The notes below the pieces were generated by a model. That model was not told the DNA's origin. It saw nothing but the letters and a program-made list of their open reading frames with translations, and did no database searches. From the NCBI GenBank assembly GCA_963807065.1, contig CAWDZQ010000004.1, forward strand, positions 124,001 through 188,000: a stretch of 64,000 bases of DNA. Direction: 5' to 3'. Both the position numbers and the translations under genes were made by a program. Below, in pieces: positions 34,639 to 43,554 of the stretch. Numbering within the stretch: the stretch's first letter is position 1; each line of letters starts with the position of its first letter. The DNA is from CAWAND01 sp963807065 (GTDB lineage: Bacteria > Chloroflexota > Anaerolineae > Anaerolineales > E44-bin32).

Positions 34639-36119
34639 GCGCCCCCATTGGGCTGGTCCAGCCCGACCCCGCCAATGAGTTCCCCCAATCGCTCGACGCT
34701 GACCTTGTCTGATTCGATGGGTTGGGAAACCTTTCCCGCGAAGAACACGATGACCCGATCGCTATAGTGCAGGAGTTCTTCCAGGTCGGACGAGACAAAG
34801 ACCACAGCCGTGCCCTCCAAGCAGCGCTCCTTAAGCTTCTCCCAGGTAAAGATCGCGGATTCCATGTCCAGCCCGCGTGTTGGCTGCTCCATCAACAGTA
34901 ACCTTAGATGTGCCCGCAGGAGGGCAAGCAGGGCCCGCTGCTGATTACCTCCCGAGAGGGACTCCACCGTCGAATGGGGCTTACCGCGGACCTTGAACTC
35001 GGCGATGCCCACCCGGGCGCTGGCGCGCCCCTCCTCCCAATTGACGAACAGACCCTTTGAAGGTTGGGTCAAAATGAAATGCTCGGTGAGGGTCATCCCT
35101 GGAATCAGGCCCTCTTCCAGACGTGATGCCGGCATGAACGCACAACCTCTGTCTTTGAAGTCATGGTAGTGCTTGCCCGCCATCTCCTCCCCTTCGAGCA
35201 GCACTTTGCCAGCTACCGGGCGCACGAGCCCAGCGCAGGCCTGCAGTAAGAGACGTTGTCCGCTCCCCTCCATGCCCGCCAAACCGACCACCTCCCCGGC
35301 CCGCACTTCCAGGTTGACACCCTCGATGTGCAACCGGGGATCTTCGATGGATACTCCCTCAAGCTGAAGCACAGGAGTTTCACCGTAGCTCGGTATGCGC
35401 GGGATCAGAGCGACCTCTTTGCCAAACATCATCTCGACCAGTTTGGACGTAATGTAGGGCGCCTCTGTCTCTCCCACCAGCCGGCCCTCCCGTAGCACCG
35501 CCACGCTGTGGCAGAGACCCTCAACTTCTTCCAACTTGTGCGAAACAAAGATGATGGTCCGACCTTCGTCCGCCAGACGCTTGAGTGTCTGGAACAGCTT
35601 TTCGCGCTGTGGCGCGCTGATCCCGGTGGTCGGCTCGTCTAGGATCATCGCCCGCACACCTAGCCATAGGAGACGAAGTATCTCGAGTTGCTGCCGTTCA
35701 CCCACTGTCAGGGTGTCTACATAGGTATTCGGGTCCAACGAGAAACCAAATTGATTCCCCAGGTCCCGCAACGCCCGGCGCGCCTTGCCTCGTTGGGGTA
35801 GCAGCGACGAATCGCTCCCAATGAGGAAATTGTCGATCACCCGCATAGGAGGGAAATCGAGTGGATCCTGGTGCAGCATGCCAACGCCGTGAGCGATGGC
35901 GTCGGCGGGGGATTTCATGTTGACTGGTTTTCCACCCAGCAGGATCTGCCCGCTGTCGGGTTCGATGAAGCCAGACAACGATTTCATCAACGTGCTCTTC
36001 CCGGCGCCATTCTCACCTAGGAGGCCTTGAATGGTCCCGGCCGGGATATCCAGTGTGATCCCGTCGTTGGCATGGACCGGCCCGAAGGACTTGTGGATGT
36101 CTCGCAATTCGACTCTCAT
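34635..36119 (-). CDS. BMP-family ABC transporter ATPase (double domain)
   Basis: 494 residues with two ABC cassettes. The first is complete: Walker A GLLGENGAGKST, signature LTVGERQQ, Walker B AMILDEPTTG, and switch His in IIFVSHKLEE. The second is degenerate, with GMEGSGQR in the Walker A place and SGGNQQRALLAL as signature, as is usual for NupO/RbsA-like proteins. It energises nucleoside uptake. ATG at 36119; a strong hairpin separates it from the lipoprotein gene. Confidence 0.93.
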   Translation of the reverse strand: MRVELRDIHKSFGPVHANDGITLDIPAGTIQGLLGENGAGKSTLMKSLSGFIEPDSGQILLGGKPVNMKSPADAIAHGVGMLHQDPLDFPPMRVIDNFLIGSDSSLLPQRGKARRALRDLGNQFGFSLDPNTYVDTLTVGERQQLEILRLLWLGVRAMILDEPTTGISAPQREKLFQTLKRLADEGRTIIFVSHKLEEVEGLCHSVAVLREGRLVGETEAPYITSKLVEMMFGKEVALIPRIPSYGETPVLQLEGVSIEDPRLHIEGVNLEVRAGEVVGLAGMEGSGQRLLLQACAGLVRPVAGKVLLEGEEMAGKHYHDFKDRGCAFMPASRLEEGLIPGMTLTEHFILTQPSKGLFVNWEEGRASARVGIAEFKVRGKPHSTVESLSGGNQQRALLALLRAHLRLLLMEQPTRGLDMESAIFTWEKLKERCLEGTAVVFVSSDLEELLHYSDRVIVFFAGKVSQPIESDKVSVERLGELIGGVGLDQPNGGA

Positions 36120-36135
36120 GCTAGCCCCATCAGGA

Positions 36136-36171
36136 GGGGGGGTGGTGCGGCCTATGGCCGCACCACCCCCC
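36136..36171 (-). promoter_or_regulatory. Intercistronic hairpin after the binding-protein gene
   Basis: Perfect 16-bp stem (arms 36137-36152 and 36156-36171) with a 3-base loop and no U-run, located between the solute-binding lipoprotein stop and the ATPase start. Such structures commonly protect the upstream mRNA and raise binding protein over membrane components; that role is inference. Confidence 0.65.
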
Positions 36172-36190
36172 TGGCGATTCCTACGTCCGC

Positions 36191-37483
36191 CTAGTTCGAC
36201 GGAACGCTTTGGCCATCCATGCCTTCCAGAAGCTGAGGCAGGTACCAGATCTGCTGGTCGGTTGCCTTCTCACCGTCCTGGAGATAGGCGGTCCCATCCT
36301 GCAGATTGAGCGGACCGGTCCAAAGGTTGAGACCGGAGCCCAGTTCGCCGATTAGCTTTTCCACGCCGGACTTGGCATCCGCGCTCAGCGCGTCACCGTA
36401 GGTGAAACCAGCATAGGAGGCGTCGGGGTTGTTAATGTCAGGATAGGTTGGGCCCTTCCATTGGAACGAAGGTTCCCAAGTTCCATCCATGATCTTCTGC
36501 AACTCATCCCGGTAGAAAGGCTTCCAGTTGAAGTATGCAGCACCTAGACAAACATCAGGGGCCTCGTCGCAAGCTTTCTCATAATCGTAGGCAACGTTCC
36601 AGACCTGGGTCCCGCTATCGGTCATTGCCTTGGCCTGCGTCAACGCCTCGGTAGTGTCGATTCCCGAGATGACCACATCGAATCCAGAGTTGTAGAAGTC
36701 ATTCGCCACCTGAGTTGGATCAGAGGTGACCCCGGGGATGTTGAACCAGAATCCGATCCATGTGACCTTGAACTCCAAGGTCGATGCGTCTTTGCCAAGA
36801 TAGTTCGTCCAGCAATACTTGGCGCCAAGATAGGCAGACGAAGCAAGTCTGCGTGTTTCGTCATTGATCAGGGGTCCCAGATAGCCGATCTTGCCTGTCT
36901 TTGTCGTGAGTGCGGCCGCACACCCTGCCATCATCTTGACTGGCTCAATGAACGGCATGACATTCCCCAGATTTGGCAAATTAGAGTAGTTCTTCCCATC
37001 CTGCCAAGCCTGGTCGCCAGAAGCCATAATCACCGAGATATCAGGGTGGTTCGTCGCAAACTGAGTTGCAGCATCCTTCATGTCATCTGAGTTGAAGATG
37101 ATCGCGGTCGCACCCTGGCCCATCAGCTGCTCAGCGAGTTGGTCGGCTGTCGTGCCCGGTCTGTCCGCAGGGTTGACCTTGTCGATGTAGACCATCTTGG
37201 TTCCTGGAACCTGATCCTCGACGTACAAGCCGGCGTCGTAATGGGCCTGGCTCCACCCACGGTCGTTGTATGGCCCAACCATCAGCAAGCCGAAGGTGAG
37301 ATTCCCTCCCGCGGGAGCAGATGTGGCCTCGGGAGCCATTGTGGCCGCCTCGCTCGGCATCGCAGCCGGGGCGCCAGATGTCTCCGCCGAGGGGGGAGCA
37401 CTCGTTGGAGCAGTTCCCCCACATGAGGCGAGCGTGGCGAACAACGCAACGGCCAAGGTCGCCTTCCAGAGCGTGCTCTTCAT
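36191..37483 (-). CDS. BMP-family nucleoside-binding lipoprotein
   Basis: 430 residues. A lipoprotein signal ends in the lipobox ATLASC with Cys21, followed by a Ser/Ala/Pro/Thr-rich linker to about residue 60. The periplasmic-binding fold of the BMP/PnrA family begins with GNLTFGLLMVGPYNDRGWSQ. These proteins capture purine nucleosides or bases for import. ATG at 37483 has GGAGG nine bases upstream. It is the first gene of the importer operon, 128 bases downstream of an adenine deaminase gene. Confidence 0.93.
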   Translation of the reverse strand: MKSTLWKATLAVALFATLASCGGTAPTSAPPSAETSGAPAAMPSEAATMAPEATSAPAGGNLTFGLLMVGPYNDRGWSQAHYDAGLYVEDQVPGTKMVYIDKVNPADRPGTTADQLAEQLMGQGATAIIFNSDDMKDAATQFATNHPDISVIMASGDQAWQDGKNYSNLPNLGNVMPFIEPVKMMAGCAAALTTKTGKIGYLGPLINDETRRLASSAYLGAKYCWTNYLGKDASTLEFKVTWIGFWFNIPGVTSDPTQVANDFYNSGFDVVISGIDTTEALTQAKAMTDSGTQVWNVAYDYEKACDEAPDVCLGAAYFNWKPFYRDELQKIMDGTWEPSFQWKGPTYPDINNPDASYAGFTYGDALSADAKSGVEKLIGELGSGLNLWTGPLNLQDGTAYLQDGEKATDQQIWYLPQLLEGMDGQSVPSN

Positions 37484-37611
37484 GACTTGGATCCTCCATG
37501 GTAAAACTCAATTTTCGTGAGACTGATTCGGGCTCGAGTCGCTATTTGTTCAAGCCGCCTCCTTCCGACGATGAGCATCTGAGAGCATTTCTCGTTTGGA
37601 ACGAGTTCGCC

Positions 37612-39465
37612 TCATGATTGATCAGCACCCGAAAGCACAAGATCTACATAAGCCGGGGGTTGTCCTGGCTTCAATGCCACCAGCCCCCTGTTTGAAATGT
37701 GGAGTTCGACCAAGACGATGAGCGGAATCAAACTCAAGGTCATTTCCACCGAATCGTGGGCGACGCCAGCCTCCTTGAAGGCCCTTTCCAGGTCATTCAA
37801 CTGAGCTGAAACCTTATCTGCCGACTCGAGTGACATCAAGCCAGCAAGGGGGAGTGGCACAGCGGTTACCTTGTCCCCTTGAACCACCACCATCCCCCCA
37901 CCCAACTCGATCAGGGTATTAGCTGCTTTGGCCATCGCCTCATCGCTCGTGCCCATGACCATCAGATTGTGGCAATCGTGAGCGACCGTTGAGCCAAAGG
38001 CACAGTTAGGCTTGAATCCCGTGCCGCTCACGAAGCCGAAACTCTTCCTGGCATCGGAAGCGACTTCGGGTTCGTGTCGGTAGAAGAGGGCAACCTTGGC
38101 CAGATCTCTGGCTGGATCTGCTACGAGTTCACCGTTCTTTACGGTTACTTCGACCACTTCCTCTTGGGTGTGCACCATGCCGGGGAAGATTCGCATCACC
38201 CGTATCTGGGCCGTATCCTGATCGCACACGATTTTCAGATCCTCGGTGGATATAGGTTCCACATGCACCGAGTTTAATGCCCAATCCGGGTAGTTGTAGG
38301 GGGCAATGTCAACCAGCATTTTGCCGGCCTCGGCCACAAGAACTCCGTCCGAGAAGACCTGATCCATCTTAAGGGATTCAAGATCACTGGACAGAATGAT
38401 GTCGGCGGCTCTGCCAGGCGACACGGTCCCGATCCAGCGTGATTCTTCCAGCATCTGGGCTGCGTTGATCGTCACCATTTGAATGGCGCGGATGGGGTCC
38501 AGCCCTTCCTTGATGGCGTCTCTGACGACCCGGCTCACATGCCCGTCCTCGACCAGAGTGGTTGGAGTCACATCGTCTGTGATCAGACAGAAGAAACGAG
38601 TATCGATGTCAGGGTTGTCGAGCACGGCCCGGATGGTCTTCGGCATGTCCAGCCACGCCGTCCCATAGCGTTGTTGGGCATAGCACCCGAGCTCTGCACG
38701 GCGAAGTGCTTCTTCTGCCGTTGTCGCTTCATGGCATCCTGTCATACCTGCCGCAACAAATGCCTGAAGTCCCACGTCGATTTCGGGGCTGGCATAGTGC
38801 CCGGTCAGGACGACACCTTCCTTCAGTGATGCGGCCGTGATGGCATGGACCCCGGGATCTCCGTAGATCAGCCCCGGAAAGTTCATTTGCTCGCCTTGAA
38901 GCTGGGCCCACCCCTCTTTGTAGGCTCGAGAGACCTCTTTGTCGGTGATTATGGCCCCGGCATCCTCGAATCCCGGGATGGATGGGACACAGACCGGCAT
39001 AGCCACCAGGACTTTGAGCGGCAATCCCTTCGCCGCTTCGTGAAAGAGTTCTACTGCCCTGAGCCCAAAAACGTTGGTAATCTCGTGATTGTCACAGGCG
39101 ATGGTCGTCGTGCCCTCGGGCAGCACGGCCGCCGCAAAGCTGCGTACATCCACCATGCTGCTTTCGACATGTTCGTGAGTGTCGATGAACCCAGGAAGTA
39201 TGTACCGGCCAGCGGCATCGACGATTTTGGTGTGTTCGTCCGCTAGAATGTGCGAACTGTTGGGTCCGACATAGGCAATGATCCCATCGCGGACCGCCAC
39301 ATCGATACCCTCTTGGATGCGACCGACGTTGACATTGACCAGCCGACCATTCTTTATGATAAGGTCAGCCGGTTCACGCCCCATCGAGGTTGCGACGACT
39401 TGCTGGGTCAGTTCATACAACATCTTTCGTTGATGAACGTAGCCGCCGCCTTCAGACAATGACAT
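37612..39465 (-). CDS. ade: Adenine deaminase (copy 1)
   Basis: 617 residues; deaminates adenine to hypoxanthine. Amidohydrolase metal ligands are in IDTHEHVESSMVDVR and CDNHEITNV; LTGHYASPEIDV, FFCLITDDVTPTTLVEDGH and SVAHDCHNLMV-like elements (STVAHDCHNLMV) are all Ade-specific. ATG at 39465 is chosen for GAGGAG nine bases upstream; GTG at 39474 is an alternative. The 270 bases before it, up to carbamate kinase, hold no gene and no convincing promoter. About 600 residues in length, like the family. Confidence 0.93.
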   Translation of the reverse strand: MSLSEGGGYVHQRKMLYELTQQVVATSMGREPADLIIKNGRLVNVNVGRIQEGIDVAVRDGIIAYVGPNSSHILADEHTKIVDAAGRYILPGFIDTHEHVESSMVDVRSFAAAVLPEGTTTIACDNHEITNVFGLRAVELFHEAAKGLPLKVLVAMPVCVPSIPGFEDAGAIITDKEVSRAYKEGWAQLQGEQMNFPGLIYGDPGVHAITAASLKEGVVLTGHYASPEIDVGLQAFVAAGMTGCHEATTAEEALRRAELGCYAQQRYGTAWLDMPKTIRAVLDNPDIDTRFFCLITDDVTPTTLVEDGHVSRVVRDAIKEGLDPIRAIQMVTINAAQMLEESRWIGTVSPGRAADIILSSDLESLKMDQVFSDGVLVAEAGKMLVDIAPYNYPDWALNSVHVEPISTEDLKIVCDQDTAQIRVMRIFPGMVHTQEEVVEVTVKNGELVADPARDLAKVALFYRHEPEVASDARKSFGFVSGTGFKPNCAFGSTVAHDCHNLMVMGTSDEAMAKAANTLIELGGGMVVVQGDKVTAVPLPLAGLMSLESADKVSAQLNDLERAFKEAGVAHDSVEMTLSLIPLIVLVELHISNRGLVALKPGQPPAYVDLVLSGADQS

Positions 39466-39735
39466 AGTGTGCACTCCTCTCGCGGAACAGATCCAAACGA
39501 TCCATCAGGTCCATGTGCAGAAAGGCCCAAGCCTCGTTCAAATCAGGCCAAGCACCGCCGGAAGCTCCATCGCCTCAGCGGTTCGACCAGTATCGAGCGA
39601 ATGACCCTGTGAGCTATTGGTCTCAACGGCAGAGATTCAAGGAAGGCCACGATCAGTACCCTGACGCCTCAATGGGCACGTTTCGATGCCGACTCGATCT
39701 CGGTCAGACCTCCTCTTCCTGGTCGACCCTCATCT

Positions 39736-40695
39736 TCAGGGGACGATCCGAGTTCCGGTTTCCCCTTGCAAAGCCCGGCGGATGTTGGGCGGATCCGTGA
39801 TCAGGGCTTCTTTGCCCCCTCGCTCCAGGTAACCAATCACCGCCCGTATTTTGGGCTCCATGCTTCCTTTGGCAAAGTGTCCTTCGGCGAGGTAGCCTTT
39901 GGCTTCGGCAAGTGTCATGCGGTCGAGCCGCTTCTCGTCCGGCTTGTTGTAGTTTAGCGCGACTTGTTCCACCGCAGTGGAAATCAGGAACAGATCGGCG
40001 CCGATGCTCGAAGCCATGAGTGAGGAGGCGAAATCCTTGTCGATGACGGCCTCGACACCCTTGAGCGCCCCGTCGGGGTCGGCGACCACGGGGATCCCGC
40101 CGCCGCCCACGCTGACCACGATGAAACCGGCTTTGATCAGGGTTTCGATGGCGTCGCGCTCCACGATTCGCTTGGGGGTTGGTGAAGGGACCACGCGGCG
40201 CCAGCCGCGGCCAGCGTCTTCCACGACAGCCCAGCCTTCAGCGTCGGCGTGCTGCTTGGCCATCGCCTCATCCATGAAGGTGCCGATCGGCTTGCTGGGG
40301 TGCTGGAAGGCGGGGTCATCTTTGTCGACCTCCACCTGGGTGACCACAGTCGCCGCCTGGCGATCCATGCCGCGTGCCTTGAACTCATTGTGCAAGGCGC
40401 GCTGGAACATGTAGCCGATGGCGCCCTGCGTGTCCGCGCCGCAGTAATCCAGCGGCACCGAATGAAGCTCACCCATGGACAGCTCTGAACGCCGCAAGAT
40501 AAATCCCACCTGCGGCCCGTTCCCATGCGTGACCACCACGTCCCAACCGGCTTCGATCATGTCGGCCAAGTGGGACATAGATTCACAAGCCGCGGCGTAC
40601 TGATCTGGGATCGTCTGGTGGGTCTTGTCCTTGATCAGGGAATTTCCCCCGACCGCCACCACGGCAAGCTTTCGCACATTATTGGTTTGATCCAT
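39736..40695 (-). CDS. arcC: Carbamate kinase
   Basis: 319 residues from ATG at 40695, which has GAGGAG upstream; ATG at 40707 overlaps the preceding stop but lacks a binding site. The enzyme makes ATP from carbamoyl phosphate and ADP. Motifs: VAVGGNSLIKD at the start, VVTHGNGPQVGFILRRSE, VVSVGGGGIPVV, and LNYNKPDEKRLDRMTLAEA. It follows two carbamoyltransferases, so carbamoyl groups released from ring-opened purines probably yield ATP here, as proposed for YqeA in the enterobacterial cluster. Confidence 0.94.
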   Translation of the reverse strand: MDQTNNVRKLAVVAVGGNSLIKDKTHQTIPDQYAAACESMSHLADMIEAGWDVVVTHGNGPQVGFILRRSELSMGELHSVPLDYCGADTQGAIGYMFQRALHNEFKARGMDRQAATVVTQVEVDKDDPAFQHPSKPIGTFMDEAMAKQHADAEGWAVVEDAGRGWRRVVPSPTPKRIVERDAIETLIKAGFIVVSVGGGGIPVVADPDGALKGVEAVIDKDFASSLMASSIGADLFLISTAVEQVALNYNKPDEKRLDRMTLAEAKGYLAEGHFAKGSMEPKIRAVIGYLERGGKEALITDPPNIRRALQGETGTRIVP

Positions 40696-40703
40696 GGGTC
40701 TCC

Positions 40704-41684
40704 TCAAGCCATCGTCAAGGCCATGACGGCCTTCTGGGCATGCAGTCGGTTCTCGGCTTCGTCAAACACCACGCTTTGGGGGCCATCGATGACGCCGTCC
40801 GTCACCTCGATGTTGCGGTCAGCCGGCAGGGGATGCATGTAGATAGCATCCGAGTTGGCCAACGACATCTTCTTCTCGTCGGTGATCCAGTCCTTGTACT
40901 GGTCCTGAATCGCTTTGCCCTTGTCCCCATCGGTCGTCGTGAGCAAGGGTCCCCACGACTTGGCATAGACGACGTCGGCGTCCTTGAAGGCTTCTTCCAT
41001 ATTGTCGGTCACTTCGAAGCCGGTGCCAAATCGTTTCGCCTGTTCCCGCGCCTGATCCATGATCTCCGGCATCAGCTTGAACTCCGGCGGATGAGCCAGG
41101 GTGAGGTCCATGCCGAAGCGCGGCATCTGCAGGATCAGGGATTGGGGAACCGAGATGGGCTTCAGATAGGATGCGGCGTAGGCCCACGACACAACCATCT
41201 TTTTCTTGCGCAGATCACGGCCCTTCTTCTCGATGATCGTCATCAGGTCGGCCAGGATCTGATGCGGATGATAGTAGTCGCATTGCATGTTGAGCACGGG
41301 CACACGTGAGGCTTCGGCCACCAGGTTCAGATAGCGGTTGCCAATCCCCCAATCGACATGCCGAATGGCGATGCCGTCGAAGTAGCGGCCAAAGATCTCC
41401 CCCATCTCCTTCTCCGTATCACCGTGTGAGATCTGGGTGGTGCGCGATTCTATGAAAGCCGCGTGACCTCCCAATTGGGCCATGCCTGCCTCGAATGAAC
41501 CACGGGTTCGGGTGCTGCTGAAGAAGAAAAGCATCGCCAGCACCTTGTCCCGCAGATAGGCATGAGGCTCGCCCAAGGCCCGCTTGCGCTTCATGTCGAA
41601 CGCCACGTCAAGGACCGTCTCGACCTCTTCGCGGCTGAAATCAAGGTCGCTGATCAGGTCACGACCACGCAGATTGGTTTGCAT
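40704..41684 (-). CDS. Ornithine carbamoyltransferase-like enzyme, altered site
   Basis: 326 residues from ATG at 41684 with GGGAGG upstream. The carbamoyl-phosphate loop is normal (FFSSTRTRGSFEAGM) and DYYHPHQILAD matches the HPxQ motif. The substrate side is not that of OTCase: HCLP is replaced by MHPLPADR, and the SMG loop by KSWGP. The protein probably carbamoylates, or removes carbamoyl from, something other than ornithine. YgeW of the enterobacterial purine cluster is the nearest functional guess. Lies between an ATCase-like gene and carbamate kinase. Confidence 0.85.
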   Translation of the reverse strand: MQTNLRGRDLISDLDFSREEVETVLDVAFDMKRKRALGEPHAYLRDKVLAMLFFFSSTRTRGSFEAGMAQLGGHAAFIESRTTQISHGDTEKEMGEIFGRYFDGIAIRHVDWGIGNRYLNLVAEASRVPVLNMQCDYYHPHQILADLMTIIEKKGRDLRKKKMVVSWAYAASYLKPISVPQSLILQMPRFGMDLTLAHPPEFKLMPEIMDQAREQAKRFGTGFEVTDNMEEAFKDADVVYAKSWGPLLTTTDGDKGKAIQDQYKDWITDEKKMSLANSDAIYMHPLPADRNIEVTDGVIDGPQSVVFDEAENRLHAQKAVMALTMA

Positions 41685-41744
41685 AATCACCTCCCGCTCA
41701 CGAAACGCCCGGCCGGGTTCTCACCCGCCGGCCGTCTCGGCTCG

Positions 41745-42695
41745 TTACTCCATTTTCCCAAGGACCAGGGCCAGCAGCGACATGCGCATCACCACCCCGT
41801 TGAACGCCTCCACCCAATAGCGGGCGTGGCGCGTGGCATCCACTTCCGGCAGGAGCTCGTCCATCCGCGGCAGTGAGTGCAGAATAATCGAATCCGGCTT
41901 GGCCTTCTTCATCACGTCCAGCGTGACCTGATAGTTGGCTGGGGTAAGGCCAACGTCGCCCGAGCGCTCGTCGCGCGCCTTGGTGTAATCCGGCTGCACG
42001 ACCGGCTCCATGTAGATGACATCGGCGTCGGCGATAGCATCGTTGATGTGGTCGACTTCCCGGTAGCGCAAGTTGAGCTTGTCGATTTCGGCCTTGAACT
42101 CATCCGTCAGCGACATTTCGGGCGGCGAGATGTAGGTGGCCTGGATGTCGAATTGGGACATCGCATAGCTCATGGAGTGCATAGTGCGCATCCGCATATC
42201 CCCCACCAGGAGGAAGTTCAGGCCGTCCAGCGTACCTCGCTCCTTGTAGATGGTGTACATATCGGTCAGCACCTGGGTGGGGTGTTCGCCCCAGCCGTCT
42301 CCGGCGTTGATGATAGGAATGCTCGCCCAGCGGGCCGCCTCGGCCGGCGCCCCCTGCTGAAAGTGGCGCATCACGATCACATCGCCGTAGAACTCCAGCA
42401 TGTGGACGGTGTCCTTGATCGTCTCCTGATAGAAGTCGCCGGCCCGCGTGTTCTTGACGTCGGCAAAGCCGAGGACGGCGCCCCCCAGCCGGTGCATGGC
42501 GGCTTCATGCGCCATGCGCGTCCTGGTGCTGGGCTGGTAGAACGCGGTCAGCATCGTCTTCTGTGCCAGCAGGTCCGTGTTGCGTCGATCGCGGGCGAAC
42601 GGCGCCAGGTCGTCGGCCACTTGGAACACCCGGAAAAACTCTTCGCGTTCAAAATCCTTGAGCGACAGAATGTCGCGCCCTGCAAAGCTGCGCAT
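41745..42695 (-). CDS. Aspartate carbamoyltransferase-like enzyme, altered site
   Basis: 316 residues. The carbamoyl-phosphate site is intact (PSTRTRMAHEAAM, GDGWGEHPTQVLTD, MRTMHS), and the C-terminus (VEAFNGVVMRMSLL) is ATCase-like. Where ATCase has the aspartate-binding TRxQ, this protein reads EPVVQ, so the key Arg appears lost, and HPLP reads HSLP. A substrate other than aspartate is likely. There are no pyrimidine genes nearby; it heads a run with another carbamoyltransferase and carbamate kinase, and a promoter with a palindromic operator lies just upstream. Confidence 0.85.
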   Translation of the reverse strand: MRSFAGRDILSLKDFEREEFFRVFQVADDLAPFARDRRNTDLLAQKTMLTAFYQPSTRTRMAHEAAMHRLGGAVLGFADVKNTRAGDFYQETIKDTVHMLEFYGDVIVMRHFQQGAPAEAARWASIPIINAGDGWGEHPTQVLTDMYTIYKERGTLDGLNFLLVGDMRMRTMHSMSYAMSQFDIQATYISPPEMSLTDEFKAEIDKLNLRYREVDHINDAIADADVIYMEPVVQPDYTKARDERSGDVGLTPANYQVTLDVMKKAKPDSIILHSLPRMDELLPEVDATRHARYWVEAFNGVVMRMSLLALVLGKME

Positions 42696-42754
42696 TATGC
42701 AATCTCCTCTTTTGTGAAAAGGTGCCTATCGTCGATCGAACGACGCCTTCGGCG

Positions 42755-42776
42755 TTTATATGTGAAATATTCCACA
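42755..42776 (-). promoter_or_regulatory. Promoter with GntR-type operator
   Basis: Plus-strand TGTGAAATATTCCACA (42761-42776) is a 16-base near-perfect palindrome (one mismatched pair), directly abutting a minus-strand TATAAA -10 box (42760-42755). A repressor bound here would cover the promoter spacer. The UTRA-type GntR regulator is encoded immediately upstream. Confidence 0.55.
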
Positions 42777-42806
42777 AGTTGTGCCTCTTGCCGCCTCCTC
42801 CCTTGA

Positions 42807-43553
42807 TCACTTTGCCTTGTCCACCCGGCGCACCACGTGAAAGCGAAAGGTGCCGGGCAAGAAGTAACTGCGCGAGTGGTCGACCACACGGCCGGTCAAG
42901 TCGTACAAGCAGGCTTCCAGATACAGCAGCACATCGCCCCGCTGAATGCCCAGGCTCTTGGCGATCGGCGCTGTGGCTGTGATGGCTGTGATCTCCGCCT
43001 GAGATCGGTCGAGTTCTGGTTCGCCGCGCATCTGCAAGATCTCCAGCACCGATCCCCCGAAGTTTGCCTGGAAGGCCTCCGCCGAGAGAATGTCCTGCGG
43101 TACGCTGTCGACCAGATAGGCCACCGGCCGCCCTTCGGCAATGATCACGCGCGAGACATCGATCACAGATTCCCCCAGCGGCGTCTGGAGCGGGCTCTCG
43201 TCGGGCCCGGCAACTCTCCGCACGGTGACTTCGAGGTCCTTCATCTCGACCGTCATGCCCATGCGGGATGCAAGGGCCTGAATGCTGGTGAGCACCTCCA
43301 GCCCGGTCTCGATAACCTGTGGCGGCTCGACGACGTAGGTGCCCACCCCCTGCCGGCGAACGACGCGCCCCATGGCCTCGAGGGGCCGCATGGCCTCCCG
43401 CAAGGTGGCACGGGAGACGCCCATCTTCTTGGCCAATTCCGGCTCGGAAGGCAGGAAGGTGCCCGGCGAAAGCCCAATCAGCATCACTTCCAATGCGTCC
43501 GCCGTCTTCTGGTACAGGGGCCGGGTCCGCTTGACCCGCTTTCTGCGTGCCAA
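42807..43553 (-). CDS. GntR-family regulator with UTRA domain
   Basis: 248 residues. An N-terminal winged helix (PSEPELAKKMGVSRATLREA, then GRVVRRQGVGTYV) is followed by a UTRA ligand-binding domain from about residue 85. The preferred start is TTG at 43553, nine bases after GAGGAGG that lies in the end of the adenine deaminase gene; another TTG at 43574 has no binding site. It lies between ade copy 2 and the carbamoyltransferase operon, where the palindrome at 42761-42776 is its likely operator. The ligand may be a purine or ureido compound (inference). Confidence 0.9.
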   Translation of the reverse strand: MARRKRVKRTRPLYQKTADALEVMLIGLSPGTFLPSEPELAKKMGVSRATLREAMRPLEAMGRVVRRQGVGTYVVEPPQVIETGLEVLTSIQALASRMGMTVEMKDLEVTVRRVAGPDESPLQTPLGESVIDVSRVIIAEGRPVAYLVDSVPQDILSAEAFQANFGGSVLEILQMRGEPELDRSQAEITAITATAPIAKSLGIQRGDVLLYLEACLYDLTGRVVDHSRSYFLPGTFRFHVVRRVDKAK

Positions 43554-43554
43554 G

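Noticed and set aside
40704..41684. Plain ornithine carbamoyltransferase (argF)
   Set aside because: The ornithine-binding HCLP and SMG motifs are changed and no arginine genes are nearby.
41745..42695. Plain pyrB of pyrimidine synthesis
   Set aside because: The aspartate-binding Arg motif is missing and the neighbours are catabolic.
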